A stretch of DNA of 64,000 nt, from contig NZ_CP157743.1 of NCBI RefSeq assembly GCF_030717995.2, forward strand, positions 1,984,001-2,048,000. The letters are read 5' to 3'. A program made the translations under genes and the position numbers. The notes under the pieces were generated by a model that saw only the letters and a list, made by a program, of their open reading frames with translations, did no database searches and was not told where the DNA came from. Shown piece by piece: positions 39,139 through 48,533 of this stretch. The stretch is from Methylomarinum sp. Ch1-1 (GTDB lineage: Bacteria; Pseudomonadota; Gammaproteobacteria; Methylococcales; Methylomonadaceae). The first letter of the stretch is position 1. Every line of letters starts with the position of its first letter.

Positions 39139-40082
39139 TAGCGGGACGCCTCCAGAATGATATGACTGAGCATTCCCAGCAGCCCCAGCAAGTAGGCGAA
39201 ACTGAGATATTCCTGCACCCGGAACAGGCGCATTTTTGCGAACAGCGTTTCCGACAGCGCCAACACGATGGCCAACAGCGCCAGTTTACCGACGATCGCC
39301 AATAGCCCGTAGCCCAGATCTTGCAACGTCAATGTTTCGGCGATGCCCCAAGGAAAGAAGATATTGGCGATCAGCACGCCATACAACATCAGCTTCAGCT
39401 GGCTGGCCCATTCGATCAGCGCCAAGTGGCGGCCGCTGTATTCCAGGATCATCGCTTCGTGGATCATCGTCAGTTCCAGATGGGTGGCGGGATTGTCCAC
39501 CGGAATGCGGCCGCATTCGGCGATCGCCACCAGCACTAGCGCGAACAGAGCGAAGATGAACGAGGGCCGTAACACCATGCCTTCCCCCAAGACGTGGGCG
39601 ATGGCATAGGACAGGTTGGTGGTCGAGGCTGTCATCGTCAGCGTGAATATCGCCATCAGCATGGCCGGTTCGGCCAGCGATGAAATGGTCATTTCCCGCG
39701 ACGAGCCCATGCCGCCGAAGGCGGTGCCGACATCGAGGCCGGCCAAGGCCAGGAAAAAGCGGGCGAAGGCGAAGAAGCCGACCAATACGATGACATCGGC
39801 GCCGGCGGCGGTCGGCAGATCGACCGCAATCAGCGGCACCACCGCGGCAGCCAATACCATCGCCGAAAAGATAATGTAGGGCGAGATCACGAACAGCCAA
39901 GAGGCTTGCTTGGAGACTACCGGTTGTTTGTGCGTCAATTTGAGCAAATCGCGATAAGGTTGCATCAATGAGGGCGCCTTGCGGTTCTGTAAGTAGCATT
40001 TACAGCGCTTCAGCCAGCCGGCCAATAGCGGCGCCAAGATGATGAACAGCAATGTTTGCAGGATGGCGAGTAAGACATTCAT
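39138..40082 (-). CDS. HyfC/NuoH-like membrane subunit
   Basis: A 314-residue membrane subunit that anchors the electron-transfer module. The NuoH-type loop YLQNRKAPSLMQPYRDLLKLTHKQPV is present near residue 35, and HVLGEGMVLRP, ECGRIPVDNPATHLELTMIHEAMILEYSG gives the conserved acidic loop (residues ~200-225). I start at ATG 40082, whose A overlaps the preceding stop (TGATG); an in-frame ATG at 40097 would add five residues. Confidence 0.9.
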   Translation of the reverse strand: MNVLLAILQTLLFIILAPLLAGWLKRCKCYLQNRKAPSLMQPYRDLLKLTHKQPVVSKQASWLFVISPYIIFSAMVLAAAVVPLIAVDLPTAAGADVIVLVGFFAFARFFLALAGLDVGTAFGGMGSSREMTISSLAEPAMLMAIFTLTMTASTTNLSYAIAHVLGEGMVLRPSFIFALFALVLVAIAECGRIPVDNPATHLELTMIHEAMILEYSGRHLALIEWASQLKLMLYGVLIANIFFPWGIAETLTLQDLGYGLLAIVGKLALLAIVLALSETLFAKMRLFRVQEYLSFAYLLGLLGMLSHIILEASR

Positions 40083-42193
40083 CAGCTGATGATCCATAAC
40101 AACAGTAATAAGGTGGCGAACGAGTAGGCCAGATAGGTGCGTATGTTGCCGGTTTGGATGCGTCCGATCAGGCGAGCGGAGCGGTTGACGCTACGTTCCA
40201 GCGGTTGATAGAGACTCGGCCAGCAATGGTCCTCGACATGAAGTTGATAATGGATATCGCTTACCTGCAGTCCGATGTCGTCCGTTTGCCGGTCGATTTG
40301 TTCTTCGAGTCGCCAGACCTTGGCGAAGATGCGCCGAAACGGCATCGTGAAGGCGCCGCCGGTGTATTGCATCCGAGGCGTGATGCCGCCAAAGCCGCAA
40401 TCCCAGGTTTCCGATTGGCGTAGCGCCATGGCCGGGTCGCGGCGCAGATAGCGAAAACTGATGCCGCCGGCGATCAGTACGCCGAGCAACACCAGCGGCG
40501 CTGCATAAGAGGCCTGTTCGGCGCCGACCGGCGCCAGCCACAGCCAACCGGCCGCGTTCGGATTGGGCAGGCTGTGTCCCAGCAATTGCAGGGACACCGA
40601 CTCGATTAAATTGATGATCAGGCCCGGAAAGATACCGAATAAAAAACATAACGCCGCCAGCAGCGCAAGACTGAGTCGCATGCCTTTATCGTCACACTCC
40701 TGCGCTTTGGCGCTGTGGCTGGAACGCGCCTGTCCCAGGAATACTATGCCGTACAGGTTGACGAAACATGCCGCCGCCAAGGCCGCGGTCAACGCCAACG
40801 CGGCCGCAGCGACCGGAATCAGGCTGCGCAGCACGCCGTCAGCGAGCACGTCGACTTGTAACGCGGTCTGAAAGGCCAGCCATTCGGAGACGAAACCGTT
40901 GAACAAGGGCAAGGAAGCTATGCTCATGCAGGCGACCAGCAATAATTTGCTGGTATCGGGCATGCGTTGGATCAGACCGCCCATCAGCTCGATATTCAGT
41001 TGATGCACCTGATGCTGGATGATGCCGGCGCCGAGGAACAACAGATTCTTGAACAAAGCATGATTGAAGGCATGCAGTAATGCCGCGATCAGACCCAGCG
41101 CGGCCAGTTGCGGATGGCCTTTGGCCAGAAAGATCATCGCCAGACCCAGTACCATGAAGATGATGCCGATGTTTTCCACCGAGCTATAGGCCAACAAACG
41201 TTTCAAATTAGCTTGCATCATCGCATAGAGGATGCCGGCCAGAGCCGAAAACGCCCCCAGAATCATCAATGCGACTCCCCATTGCCATTGGATGTCTCCG
41301 AGCAGGTCGAAACTGAAACGGATCAGGCCGTAGACGGCGACTTTTAACATCACGCCGCTCATCAATGCAGAGATATGCGATGGCGCTACCGGATGAGCTT
41401 CCGGTAACCAGACATGCAGCGGCGCCAATCCCGCTTTCATGCCGAAACCTAGCAAAGCCAGCACGAAGGCGATGCTGGACCAGGTCTCCGATAAGCCGAT
41501 TCGACGCAGGGCGTCGAAGGTGAAGCCGTCGGCAAAAGCGGCCAGCACTCCGAAGGCCAGGATGATCATGATCGCGCCGACTTCGGCCATGATCAGATAG
41601 ACGAAGGCGGCGCGGCGATTGGTCGAATTTTCATGCTGAAAAGCGACCAGAAAATAACTGGCCACCGACATCAATTCCCAGGCGATCATGAAAAAGAAGG
41701 CGTCATCGGCTAGCAATACCAGTAACATGCCGGCGATAAACAATCCGGTAAACAGTCCCAGCACGGCAAAGGGGTGAGCTTGTTCGTCGTCATCCTTGAC
41801 ATAGCCCGGTCCATAACAGGCAACGGCCAGGATGGCGATGCCGATGATTAAATAAAACAGGCCGGACAAGCTGTCGAAGCGGACATGCCAGGGCAGCCAA
41901 GGCAAGCCCAGGCTGAGTTGATCGGTCACGACGGCTTGGCTTAGCAAGACGCTTAAGCCGGCTAGGATCGCCGAAACGGCGCTAATGCCTAACAACACAA
42001 ATGAAGTCAGTTGTATCCGCCGCGGATAACCGTTTGCTTCCAACCAGTCTTTGCAATGCCGGAGTTGCGCCGGGTAGCGGGCGCAACAGGTTTGCGTAAG
42101 ACTCATCAGATTGTTGCGTTGCCGCATCAGCAAGGCGCACAAAGCCGATAGCAAACTGAAGCAAACGGCGGCATAAGCTAAGAATAGAATCAT
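40082..42193 (-). CDS. HyfB/NuoL-like ion-pumping membrane subunit
   Basis: A 703-residue antiporter-like subunit with about 16-17 membrane helices and a C-terminal extension (cytoplasmic stretch around 600-690, ending in a last helix YSFATLLLLLWII). The core shows FFFMIAWELMSVASYFLV, MKAGLAPLHVWLPEAHPVAPSHISALMSGVM and NLKRLLAYSSVENIGIIFM with conserved Glu, Lys and His of NuoL/M/N. It is the first Ehr gene, 24 bp after the SulP transporter gene. Confidence 0.92.
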   Translation of the reverse strand: MILFLAYAAVCFSLLSALCALLMRQRNNLMSLTQTCCARYPAQLRHCKDWLEANGYPRRIQLTSFVLLGISAVSAILAGLSVLLSQAVVTDQLSLGLPWLPWHVRFDSLSGLFYLIIGIAILAVACYGPGYVKDDDEQAHPFAVLGLFTGLFIAGMLLVLLADDAFFFMIAWELMSVASYFLVAFQHENSTNRRAAFVYLIMAEVGAIMIILAFGVLAAFADGFTFDALRRIGLSETWSSIAFVLALLGFGMKAGLAPLHVWLPEAHPVAPSHISALMSGVMLKVAVYGLIRFSFDLLGDIQWQWGVALMILGAFSALAGILYAMMQANLKRLLAYSSVENIGIIFMVLGLAMIFLAKGHPQLAALGLIAALLHAFNHALFKNLLFLGAGIIQHQVHQLNIELMGGLIQRMPDTSKLLLVACMSIASLPLFNGFVSEWLAFQTALQVDVLADGVLRSLIPVAAAALALTAALAAACFVNLYGIVFLGQARSSHSAKAQECDDKGMRLSLALLAALCFLFGIFPGLIINLIESVSLQLLGHSLPNPNAAGWLWLAPVGAEQASYAAPLVLLGVLIAGGISFRYLRRDPAMALRQSETWDCGFGGITPRMQYTGGAFTMPFRRIFAKVWRLEEQIDRQTDDIGLQVSDIHYQLHVEDHCWPSLYQPLERSVNRSARLIGRIQTGNIRTYLAYSFATLLLLLWIIS

Positions 42194-42217
42194 CGTCAGT
42201 TCCCAACGAAAAAGTTG

Positions 42218-43894
42218 TTAAAGCGAGCTGCCGTGCCGACGTTCGTCCTCGGTCATCAGGCGCGCCGCCAGTGCATGATTGGAAAAGGTATGGATCGGCT
42301 CGCCGATCTGTCGGCAGCTTCCGCCTCGGCTTTGATAAGCCTGGATGAAGTCATGGAAATATTCCATCACAGTATGATCGATAAGGTAGCCGTTAGAAAA
42401 GTCCAGCGTTAAATTTTTTCCGTCAGGCAGGTTATCCAAGGTTTTTTTCAGCGGCAGAAAATTGGTGAACAAGACGGAACCAATCAGTTTAACGACGATG
42501 CCATCGTCCGTTTCAATCACGTGGAAGTGGACCTTAAACAAATTAGACCACCACACGCCGCGCAGGAGATGCACAAATATTTTGACGCTTATGCCGATCG
42601 CCACGCCGATCAACAGATCGGTCGCTAACACGCCGGCGATGGTGACGATGAATATGAAAAACTGTTCGCTGCCAATTTTAAGAACCTTGCTGAATTCCTT
42701 AGGCGAGGCCAACCGGAAACCGGTGTACACCAGCAAGGCGGCCAAAGCGGCCAACGGTATGCTGTGTATGACCTGGGGAAACAAGACGACAAACAACAGC
42801 ATCAACGAGCCGTGAAAGAAGTTGGCCCAGCCGGTCTTGGCGCCGTTGTCGATATTGGCCGAGCTGCGAACGATCTCGGAAATCATCGCCGAGCCGCCAA
42901 TCAGACCAGACAGCGTATTGCCGGCGCCGATCGCGCCCAAGTCCTTGTCCAAGTTGGAATGGCGCTTGTAGGGGTCGAGCTTGTCGACTGCGACGGTGCT
43001 GAGTACGCTTTCCAGGCTGCCGATCAGGCAGATGCTGACCACCGCGACCCAGAATTCTCCGGTGAAGAATTTACCGAAGTTCGGCAAATAAAAACTGGAC
43101 AGGAAATGGTTGGAGATGGCAACCAAGTAGTTGGGGCCGACTTCGCCGTCATGCAAGGCCTGACCGGTCAGCATTTCCAGCTGGCGGGGCAGATGGAAAA
43201 TATGCTGGTGTTGCAGGTCGAAAAAAGTGCCCAGACCTATGCCCAGCAACACCACGACGATCGGCGCGGGGACTTTTTTCAACAACGGATGCCGCAATCT
43301 GTTCCACAAAATCAAGATCAACAGACCGGCGCTGCCGATCAAACCGATTTCGGCATTCATGTTGAACATGCTGTGAGGTATCTGCGCCATCGTCGAAAAC
43401 AGGCTGCCGGGGTCCGGAGTCACGCCCAGCATGACATGGATTTGCTTGGTCATGATGATAATGCCGATCGCCGTCAGCATGCCGTGCACCACCGAACTGG
43501 GGAAAAACGAACTGAGGCTGCCGGCCTTGAAAAAAGCCAACGCCATTTGCAGGATGCCGGCGACCATGATCGCAGCCAGGGCATATTGATAGCCTGCGCT
43601 AGCATCGCCTTCGCCGAGAGTCTGAACGGCGTCCAGTATCACCACGATCAAACCGGCGGCGGGGCCGGTGATCGTGACATAGGAACCATTGATCCGGGAA
43701 ACAAACATGCCGCCGACGATGGCGCTGATGATGCCGGCCATCGGCGGCAAGCCCGAAGCCATCGCGATGCCAAGACATAAGGGCAAGGCGATCAGAAAGA
43801 CCAAGAAACCTGACAGCAGGTCATCGCGCCAGTGTTTTTTCAAGCCGGCTAAACCGGATTCAGGTGTCGTCTGTTGCAAATATTCGTTGTTCAC
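42218..43894 (-). CDS. SulP-family anion transporter with STAS domain
   Basis: A 558-residue inner-membrane transporter for sulfate, bicarbonate or a similar anion. It shows the SulP sequence LLSGFLVFLIALPLCLGIAMASGLPPMAGIISAIVGG at the start, TGPAAGLIVVIL, about 12-14 helices, and a C-terminal STAS domain from about residue 445 (FHVIETDDGIVVKLIGSVLF, KNLTLDFSNGYLIDHTV). The start chosen is GTG 43894 (VNNEYLQQ); the frame is open a further 38 codons upstream without typical sequence. It heads the Ehr operon. Substrate is open: sulfate and Na+-bicarbonate are both possible in this family. Confidence 0.88.
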   Translation of the reverse strand: MNNEYLQQTTPESGLAGLKKHWRDDLLSGFLVFLIALPLCLGIAMASGLPPMAGIISAIVGGMFVSRINGSYVTITGPAAGLIVVILDAVQTLGEGDASAGYQYALAAIMVAGILQMALAFFKAGSLSSFFPSSVVHGMLTAIGIIIMTKQIHVMLGVTPDPGSLFSTMAQIPHSMFNMNAEIGLIGSAGLLILILWNRLRHPLLKKVPAPIVVVLLGIGLGTFFDLQHQHIFHLPRQLEMLTGQALHDGEVGPNYLVAISNHFLSSFYLPNFGKFFTGEFWVAVVSICLIGSLESVLSTVAVDKLDPYKRHSNLDKDLGAIGAGNTLSGLIGGSAMISEIVRSSANIDNGAKTGWANFFHGSLMLLFVVLFPQVIHSIPLAALAALLVYTGFRLASPKEFSKVLKIGSEQFFIFIVTIAGVLATDLLIGVAIGISVKIFVHLLRGVWWSNLFKVHFHVIETDDGIVVKLIGSVLFTNFLPLKKTLDNLPDGKNLTLDFSNGYLIDHTVMEYFHDFIQAYQSRGGSCRQIGEPIHTFSNHALAARLMTEDERRHGSSL

Positions 43895-44030
43895 AATCTG
43901 ATCCCAATAGTTGAAACACAATCGACTTTCAGCAAAACCTATGCCAGAGGTGGGGCGGTCCGTAATGCTTTGAATTATTGGGTATTTATTTTTTAGTTGA
44001 CGGAGCAAGGAGTCTACGCCAAGGCGGGTT

Positions 44031-44068
44031 GGTTGATATAAACCAATATTGACTGGTTGATATCAACC
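44031..44068. promoter_or_regulatory. Two 14-bp palindromic operator-like sites
   Basis: GGTTGATATCAACC at 44055-44068 is a perfect palindrome, and GGTTGATATAAACC at 44031-44044 is a near copy 24 bp away (centre to centre). They lie 137 bp upstream of the SulP start and 127 bp upstream of the divergent PAP2 gene. The spacing of just over two helical turns suggests cooperative dimer binding by an unknown regulator. Confidence 0.6.
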
Positions 44069-44194
44069 AAACGTTCGCCGGAAAAAAAGAATTGAGTCGA
44101 TAGTCTTCGCTTAACCCAAAATTAACCTGCCATTAACCCTTACTGAACTTGGCTTTTTTTATCATTGCAGCCGGTTGTTTAATTAACGGGAGAC

Positions 44195-44908
44195 ATGGTC
44201 TTGCATACCCAAATTCGGTGTGAGTTTGATCGTTTCGTCATCACGCACTTCATTGTTCCGTTCATGATGTTTGTGCTGGTTTTTTCCATGCTGGAGTTTT
44301 CCCGCCTGGATCTTCAAATCGCACAGTATTTTTACGATTCACTGCAACAGCAATGGCCGTGGCGCAATCACTGGCTAACCAAAACTGTGCTTCATGACGG
44401 GGGGCAGAAATTGAGCATCGCCATGGGGATATTGGTGTTCGGCGCCTTGCTGTTGTCGCGTTTTTACGCGAGCTTACGGCCTTATTCAAAGTTATTGGCC
44501 TATCTGTTTGTCGCCAGCATCACCGGTCCGGTGCTGATCGCGGTATTGAAGAACAATACCCATATCTATTGTCCCTGGGACCTAACCCTGTTCGGCGGCG
44601 ACAAGCCTTATATCCGTCTGTTCGATTTCGCCAACTATCCATTGGCAATTGGGCGTTGTTTTCCCGCCGGACACGCCGGCGGAGGTTACGCCTTCATCAG
44701 TCTGTATTTTTTTCTGTTGGCCATAAAACCCGACTATCGGCACTACGGACTGCTTGCCGGCATGGTGATCGGCATCATTTTTGGCGTGACTCAACAAATG
44801 CGTGGCGCTCACTTTTTGAGTCATGACATTTTCTCATTAGCAATCTGTTGGTTTTCCTCGTTGTTCCTTTTTGGCGTCTTTTTTTGGAAAGAACTGCAAT
44901 GGCAATAA
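44195..44908 (+). CDS. PAP2-family membrane phosphatase
   Basis: A 237-residue protein with six membrane helices. PAP2 motifs in order: VLKNNTHIYCPWD (first motif with Lys), CFPAGHAGGGYAF (second, the PSGH-like His) and MRGAHFLSHDIFS (third, Arg, His and Asp). Cys-Pro in the first motif and the length recall lipid A or undecaprenyl pyrophosphate phosphatases. The next gene, an LTA-synthase-like transferase, overlaps it by 10 bp; together they may modify lipid A or glycans in the envelope. CGGGAG lies eight bases before the ATG. Confidence 0.85.
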   Translation: MVLHTQIRCEFDRFVITHFIVPFMMFVLVFSMLEFSRLDLQIAQYFYDSLQQQWPWRNHWLTKTVLHDGGQKLSIAMGILVFGALLLSRFYASLRPYSKLLAYLFVASITGPVLIAVLKNNTHIYCPWDLTLFGGDKPYIRLFDFANYPLAIGRCFPAGHAGGGYAFISLYFFLLAIKPDYRHYGLLAGMVIGIIFGVTQQMRGAHFLSHDIFSLAICWFSSLFLFGVFFWKELQWQ

Positions 44909-46830
44909 ATTCAAGTCGCACTGCATCTATGAAATCTCGTTTTTCCATCCTGACTCTGGCTTTTGCCATCAGTCTGCCTATTTTTGCGCTATTCCGGGTG
45001 ATGTTGCTGCTTAGGCATTATGCGGATATCGATGAGCCAGCCTACAAGGTGGTCATCGCCTTGTTCTTAGGCGTTATCCATGACGTCGCCTTTCTAAGCT
45101 ATTTGTTGATTCCATTTGCACTGTATTTATTGTTGGCGCCGAATCGTTTTTACCGTTCGCGAGTCAACAAGGCGATCATCTATCTGTTGTTTTTCGCGTG
45201 CCTGTACGGCCTTTACTTCGACATGGTGGCGGAATGGCTGTTCTGGAGCGAATTCGGCGTTCGTTTCAATTTCATCTCGGTCGACTACCTGATTTACACT
45301 CATGAGGTGATCAACAATATCATCGAATCCTATCCGTTGACCGGGTTGTTGAGTGCGATATTCGTCGCCGCGGTGTTGACGTTTGCGCTGTCCCGAAAAA
45401 AACTGCACGCTAGGCTAATGGTCGAAGACCGCTTCGCCAGCCGCGCTAAAATGGCGTTGGCTTTATTGGTGCTGCCGTTGGTCAGCTATGCGGCGATCGA
45501 CCAGTCCCTGCATGAGATTTCTCGAAACCGTTTTATTAATGAAATCGCCACCAACGGCCCTTATCAATTTTTCGCCGCCTTCAGAAATAATGAAATCGAT
45601 TATCGTCATTTCTATGCGTTGGACGATGATCGGCTTTTATCGCGGCAAATCAGAGCGTTGGTCGGTATCGATGGAGGTGACAAAGGGGCATCGGGACTCT
45701 ATGATGTCAACAGACATATCAGCCGTTCAGGCGACGAAAAGCGCCTGAATGTGGTTTTGATTACCGTGGAAAGCCTGAGCGCCAACTTCCTGGCGCATTT
45801 CGGCAATGAGGAAAAACTGACGCCGTTTCTGGATCAATGGCTGGATGACGGGCTGTTATTCACGAATTTCTATGCCACCGGCACGCGCACGACCCGCGGT
45901 CTCGAGGCGCTGACTTTGTCGGTGCCGCCCACGCCGGGCCGATCGATCGTCAAACGGCCGGATAACGCCAATATGTTCAGTCTGGGGCGGGTGTTTCAGC
46001 AGAAAGGTTACGAGACGGTGTTTTTATATGGCGGTCGAGGATATTTCGACAACATGAACGCCTTTTTTTCCGGCAACGGTTATCGCATCGTCGATCAGAC
46101 CGAGCTGAGCGATGAGGAGGTGCATTTCGAGAATGCCTGGGGTGTCGCCGACGACGATTTGCTGCGTCGAGCCCTGAAGGAAGCGGACCGGGAATTTGCC
46201 GCAAACAAGCCTTTTTTGTTTCATATCATGACCACCAGCAATCATCGCCCCTATACTTATCCGGAAGGCAAGATCGATATTCCCTCCGGAACGGGACGTT
46301 CAGGAGGAGTCAAGTATACCGATTATGCGCTGAAGGAATTTATTGCGGCGGCCAAGGATAAGCCCTGGTTTGATGATACCGTGTTTGTTCTTGTCGCCGA
46401 TCACTGCGCAGGCAGTGCGCGGAAAGCGGCCTTGCCGGTGGAAAAATATCATATTCCATTATTTATTTATGCCCCGAAACATGTAAAGCCCGGTAAAATA
46501 ACGACCTTGTCCAGCCAGATCGATGTCGCGCCGACCTTATTGGGCTTGTTGAATTTTAGTTACGATAGTCATTTCTTCGGCAAAGATATCCTGCAAATGC
46601 CGGCCAAACAGGGGCGGGCTTTGATCGGCAACTATCAGAAGCTGGGCCTGCTTAAAAACAATAAACTGACCTATCTGGCGCCGCAACAGCAGGTGTTTGT
46701 GATTGACGACCCTCTGAATAAAAATGAACTGCTGTCGCCGGAAAACGAGCAGGAATTAGTGCAGGAAAACATGGCGTATTACCAGGCGGCTGATTATATT
46801 TGGACGCATCGCTTAAATCGTTATCAGTAA
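44899..46830 (+). CDS. LTA-synthase-like membrane sulfatase/phosphoglycerol transferase
   Basis: A 643-residue inner-membrane enzyme. Five helices occupy residues ~10-210. The periplasmic alkaline-phosphatase-fold domain follows with VVLITVESLSANFLAHFG (metal-binding Glu), TNFYATGTRTTRGLEAL (catalytic Thr) and FVLVADHCAGS (Asp-His metal ligands). Relatives transfer phosphoglycerol or phosphoethanolamine to envelope glycans; the gram-negative forms include OpgB-like enzymes. I start at ATG 44899, which overlaps the PAP2 stop and has GGAAAG upstream; ATG 44929 is an alternative. Confidence 0.88.
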   Translation: MAINSSRTASMKSRFSILTLAFAISLPIFALFRVMLLLRHYADIDEPAYKVVIALFLGVIHDVAFLSYLLIPFALYLLLAPNRFYRSRVNKAIIYLLFFACLYGLYFDMVAEWLFWSEFGVRFNFISVDYLIYTHEVINNIIESYPLTGLLSAIFVAAVLTFALSRKKLHARLMVEDRFASRAKMALALLVLPLVSYAAIDQSLHEISRNRFINEIATNGPYQFFAAFRNNEIDYRHFYALDDDRLLSRQIRALVGIDGGDKGASGLYDVNRHISRSGDEKRLNVVLITVESLSANFLAHFGNEEKLTPFLDQWLDDGLLFTNFYATGTRTTRGLEALTLSVPPTPGRSIVKRPDNANMFSLGRVFQQKGYETVFLYGGRGYFDNMNAFFSGNGYRIVDQTELSDEEVHFENAWGVADDDLLRRALKEADREFAANKPFLFHIMTTSNHRPYTYPEGKIDIPSGTGRSGGVKYTDYALKEFIAAAKDKPWFDDTVFVLVADHCAGSARKAALPVEKYHIPLFIYAPKHVKPGKITTLSSQIDVAPTLLGLLNFSYDSHFFGKDILQMPAKQGRALIGNYQKLGLLKNNKLTYLAPQQQVFVIDDPLNKNELLSPENEQELVQENMAYYQAADYIWTHRLNRYQ

Positions 46831-46922
46831 CAGCGGTCGGCAATGATTTTCGTGCGAACATAGCGCTAAATGCCGCAGGCTTTAAACCAGAGGAAGTTTT
46901 TCTTCATGAAAATCGCTGAACT

Positions 46923-47846
46923 ATGACTGTCAATCATTCGAGCTGCTCTTTAACCGTTTATGCCTGGCTGTCGATTGCCGCGGCGGTCGCGACGATCACG
47001 TTGAAGAGCTATGCCTATTGGCTGACCGACTCAGTCGGCTTGTTATCCGATGCGATGGAATCGTTGATCAATCTGGCGGCGGCGGTCATCGCGCTGCTGG
47101 CTTTAACGGTGGCGGCTAAGCCGCCGGATGAAAAGCATGCTTACGGTCACGAAAAAGTAGAATATTTTTCTAGCGGCGCCGAAGGCGTACTGATTTTGTT
47201 GGCGGCGATCAGCATCATGTGGGTGGCTTGGGAAAGGCTCCTGCATCCGCAGCCAATTCGGCAGTTGGATATCGGCTTGGTCGTTTCGGCGATCGCCTCA
47301 TTAATTAATTTACTGGTGGCGCGAGTATTGATCAGGGTCGGTAAGCGGCGTCAATCGATCACGCTGGAGGCCGATGGCAGACATTTGTTGACCGATGTGT
47401 GGACGACGGCTGGCGTCATCGCCGGCGTGGGTGTTATTGCCGGCCTGCAATGGCTGGGCTATCAGGGCTGGGAAAGACTGGATCCGATCATCGCGATATT
47501 GGTGGCCGTCAATATCGTCTGGACCGGCATCGGTTTGATGCGTCGCACCTTTGCCGGATTGATGGACGTCGCATTGGACAGTCGGGAACAGGAAACGATC
47601 ATCGCGATATTGGATGAGTTCGTGCGGCGAGAAGGCATCGCCTACCACGCGCTGCGCACACGCTATTCGGGGAGTCGTCGTTTTATCTCGGTGCATATAC
47701 TGGTGCCTGGCGTATGGACCGTGCAACAAGGCCACGACTTGCTAGAGCTGATCGAAAGCCGAATCAGCCGCCGTTTTGACAGCATCGATATCGACACCCA
47801 TCTGGAGCCGATAGAGGACATCGTCTCATGGCGACATAATCATTAA
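46923..47846 (+). CDS. Cation diffusion facilitator (metal efflux)
   Basis: A 307-residue six-helix transporter exporting divalent metals (Zn2+, Fe2+, Co2+) in exchange for H+. The metal site of helix 2 is seen in DSVGLLSDAMESLINL (two Asp four residues apart) and that of helix 5 in LEADGRHLLTDVW (His and Asp). The PDEKHAYGHEKVEYF loop is typical, and the C-terminal cytosolic domain (HALRTRYSGSRRFISVHILVPG) is present. AGGAAG at a distance and no close ribosome site. It precedes the cytochrome b gene by 17 bp, a likely operon. Confidence 0.93.
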   Translation: MTVNHSSCSLTVYAWLSIAAAVATITLKSYAYWLTDSVGLLSDAMESLINLAAAVIALLALTVAAKPPDEKHAYGHEKVEYFSSGAEGVLILLAAISIMWVAWERLLHPQPIRQLDIGLVVSAIASLINLLVARVLIRVGKRRQSITLEADGRHLLTDVWTTAGVIAGVGVIAGLQWLGYQGWERLDPIIAILVAVNIVWTGIGLMRRTFAGLMDVALDSREQETIIAILDEFVRREGIAYHALRTRYSGSRRFISVHILVPGVWTVQQGHDLLELIESRISRRFDSIDIDTHLEPIEDIVSWRHNH

Positions 47847-47863
47847 CTGAATCAGGAGAACTT

Positions 47864-48430
47864 ATGAGTAATAGAGTTAAAGTCTGGGATCTGCCGCTAA
47901 GAATTTTTCATTGGACGTTGGTTGCGGCCTTCCTGATTGCTTATGTCAGCGAAGACGATTTGCTGACGGTCCATGTTTGGGCGGGTTACCTGATTGGCGG
48001 ATTATTACTGTTTCGGATCGTTTGGGGGTTTGTCGGCAATCGTTACGCCCGCTTTGCCAATTTTATTTGCAGCCCGGCCGCGGGGCTGCGCTACCTGCAG
48101 GAAGTGGTCGAGTTGAAAGGCAAACGCTATCTTGGCCATAATCCGGCCGGCGCCTGGATGATCGTGTTGTTGCTGCTCAGTCTATTGCTGACGACGTTGA
48201 CCGGGGTTGCCGTTTACGCGGCGGATCAGAGCGCCGGGCCTATGGCCGGACTGGTCGGGACTGCACAGGAAGAATTATGGGAGGAAAGCCATGAGTTTTT
48301 TGCCAATTTGACGGTGTTTTTGGTTATTCTGCATGTATTGGGCGTACTGCTTGAAAGTTTCGTGCATCGTGAAAGTCTGGTCAGGTCGATGTGGCACGGT
48401 TTTAAAAGAGCGGAGGAAGAGGGGGATTAG
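47864..48430 (+). CDS. Cytochrome b561-type membrane haem protein
   Basis: A 188-residue protein with four membrane helices. Haem-ligand His candidates lie in LRIFHWTLV (helix 1), TVHVWAGYLIGG (helix 2) and VFLVILHVLGVLLES (helix 4). The start KVWDLPLRIFHW is typical of PF01292 cytochromes that pair with hydrogenases or small c-type cytochromes. ATCAGGAGAACTT gives a strong ribosome site. The redox partner is unknown; no cytochrome c gene is adjacent. Confidence 0.9.
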   Translation: MSNRVKVWDLPLRIFHWTLVAAFLIAYVSEDDLLTVHVWAGYLIGGLLLFRIVWGFVGNRYARFANFICSPAAGLRYLQEVVELKGKRYLGHNPAGAWMIVLLLLSLLLTTLTGVAVYAADQSAGPMAGLVGTAQEELWEESHEFFANLTVFLVILHVLGVLLESFVHRESLVRSMWHGFKRAEEEGD

Positions 48431-48533
48431 CGGGGATTGGTTGCCTTTTCGATGGTTTGATCGTTTTTTTGGCGTCTGGCTTTGGGCGGTTTACAACGGG
48501 TTTGGTTTATAAAAGATGGGATGATCATGAATT

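Noticed and set aside
34869-43894. The complex as a hydrogen-evolving hydrogenase-4
   Set aside because: The large subunit lacks both CxxC pairs needed for the NiFe centre, and no hydrogenase maturation gene is present in the window.
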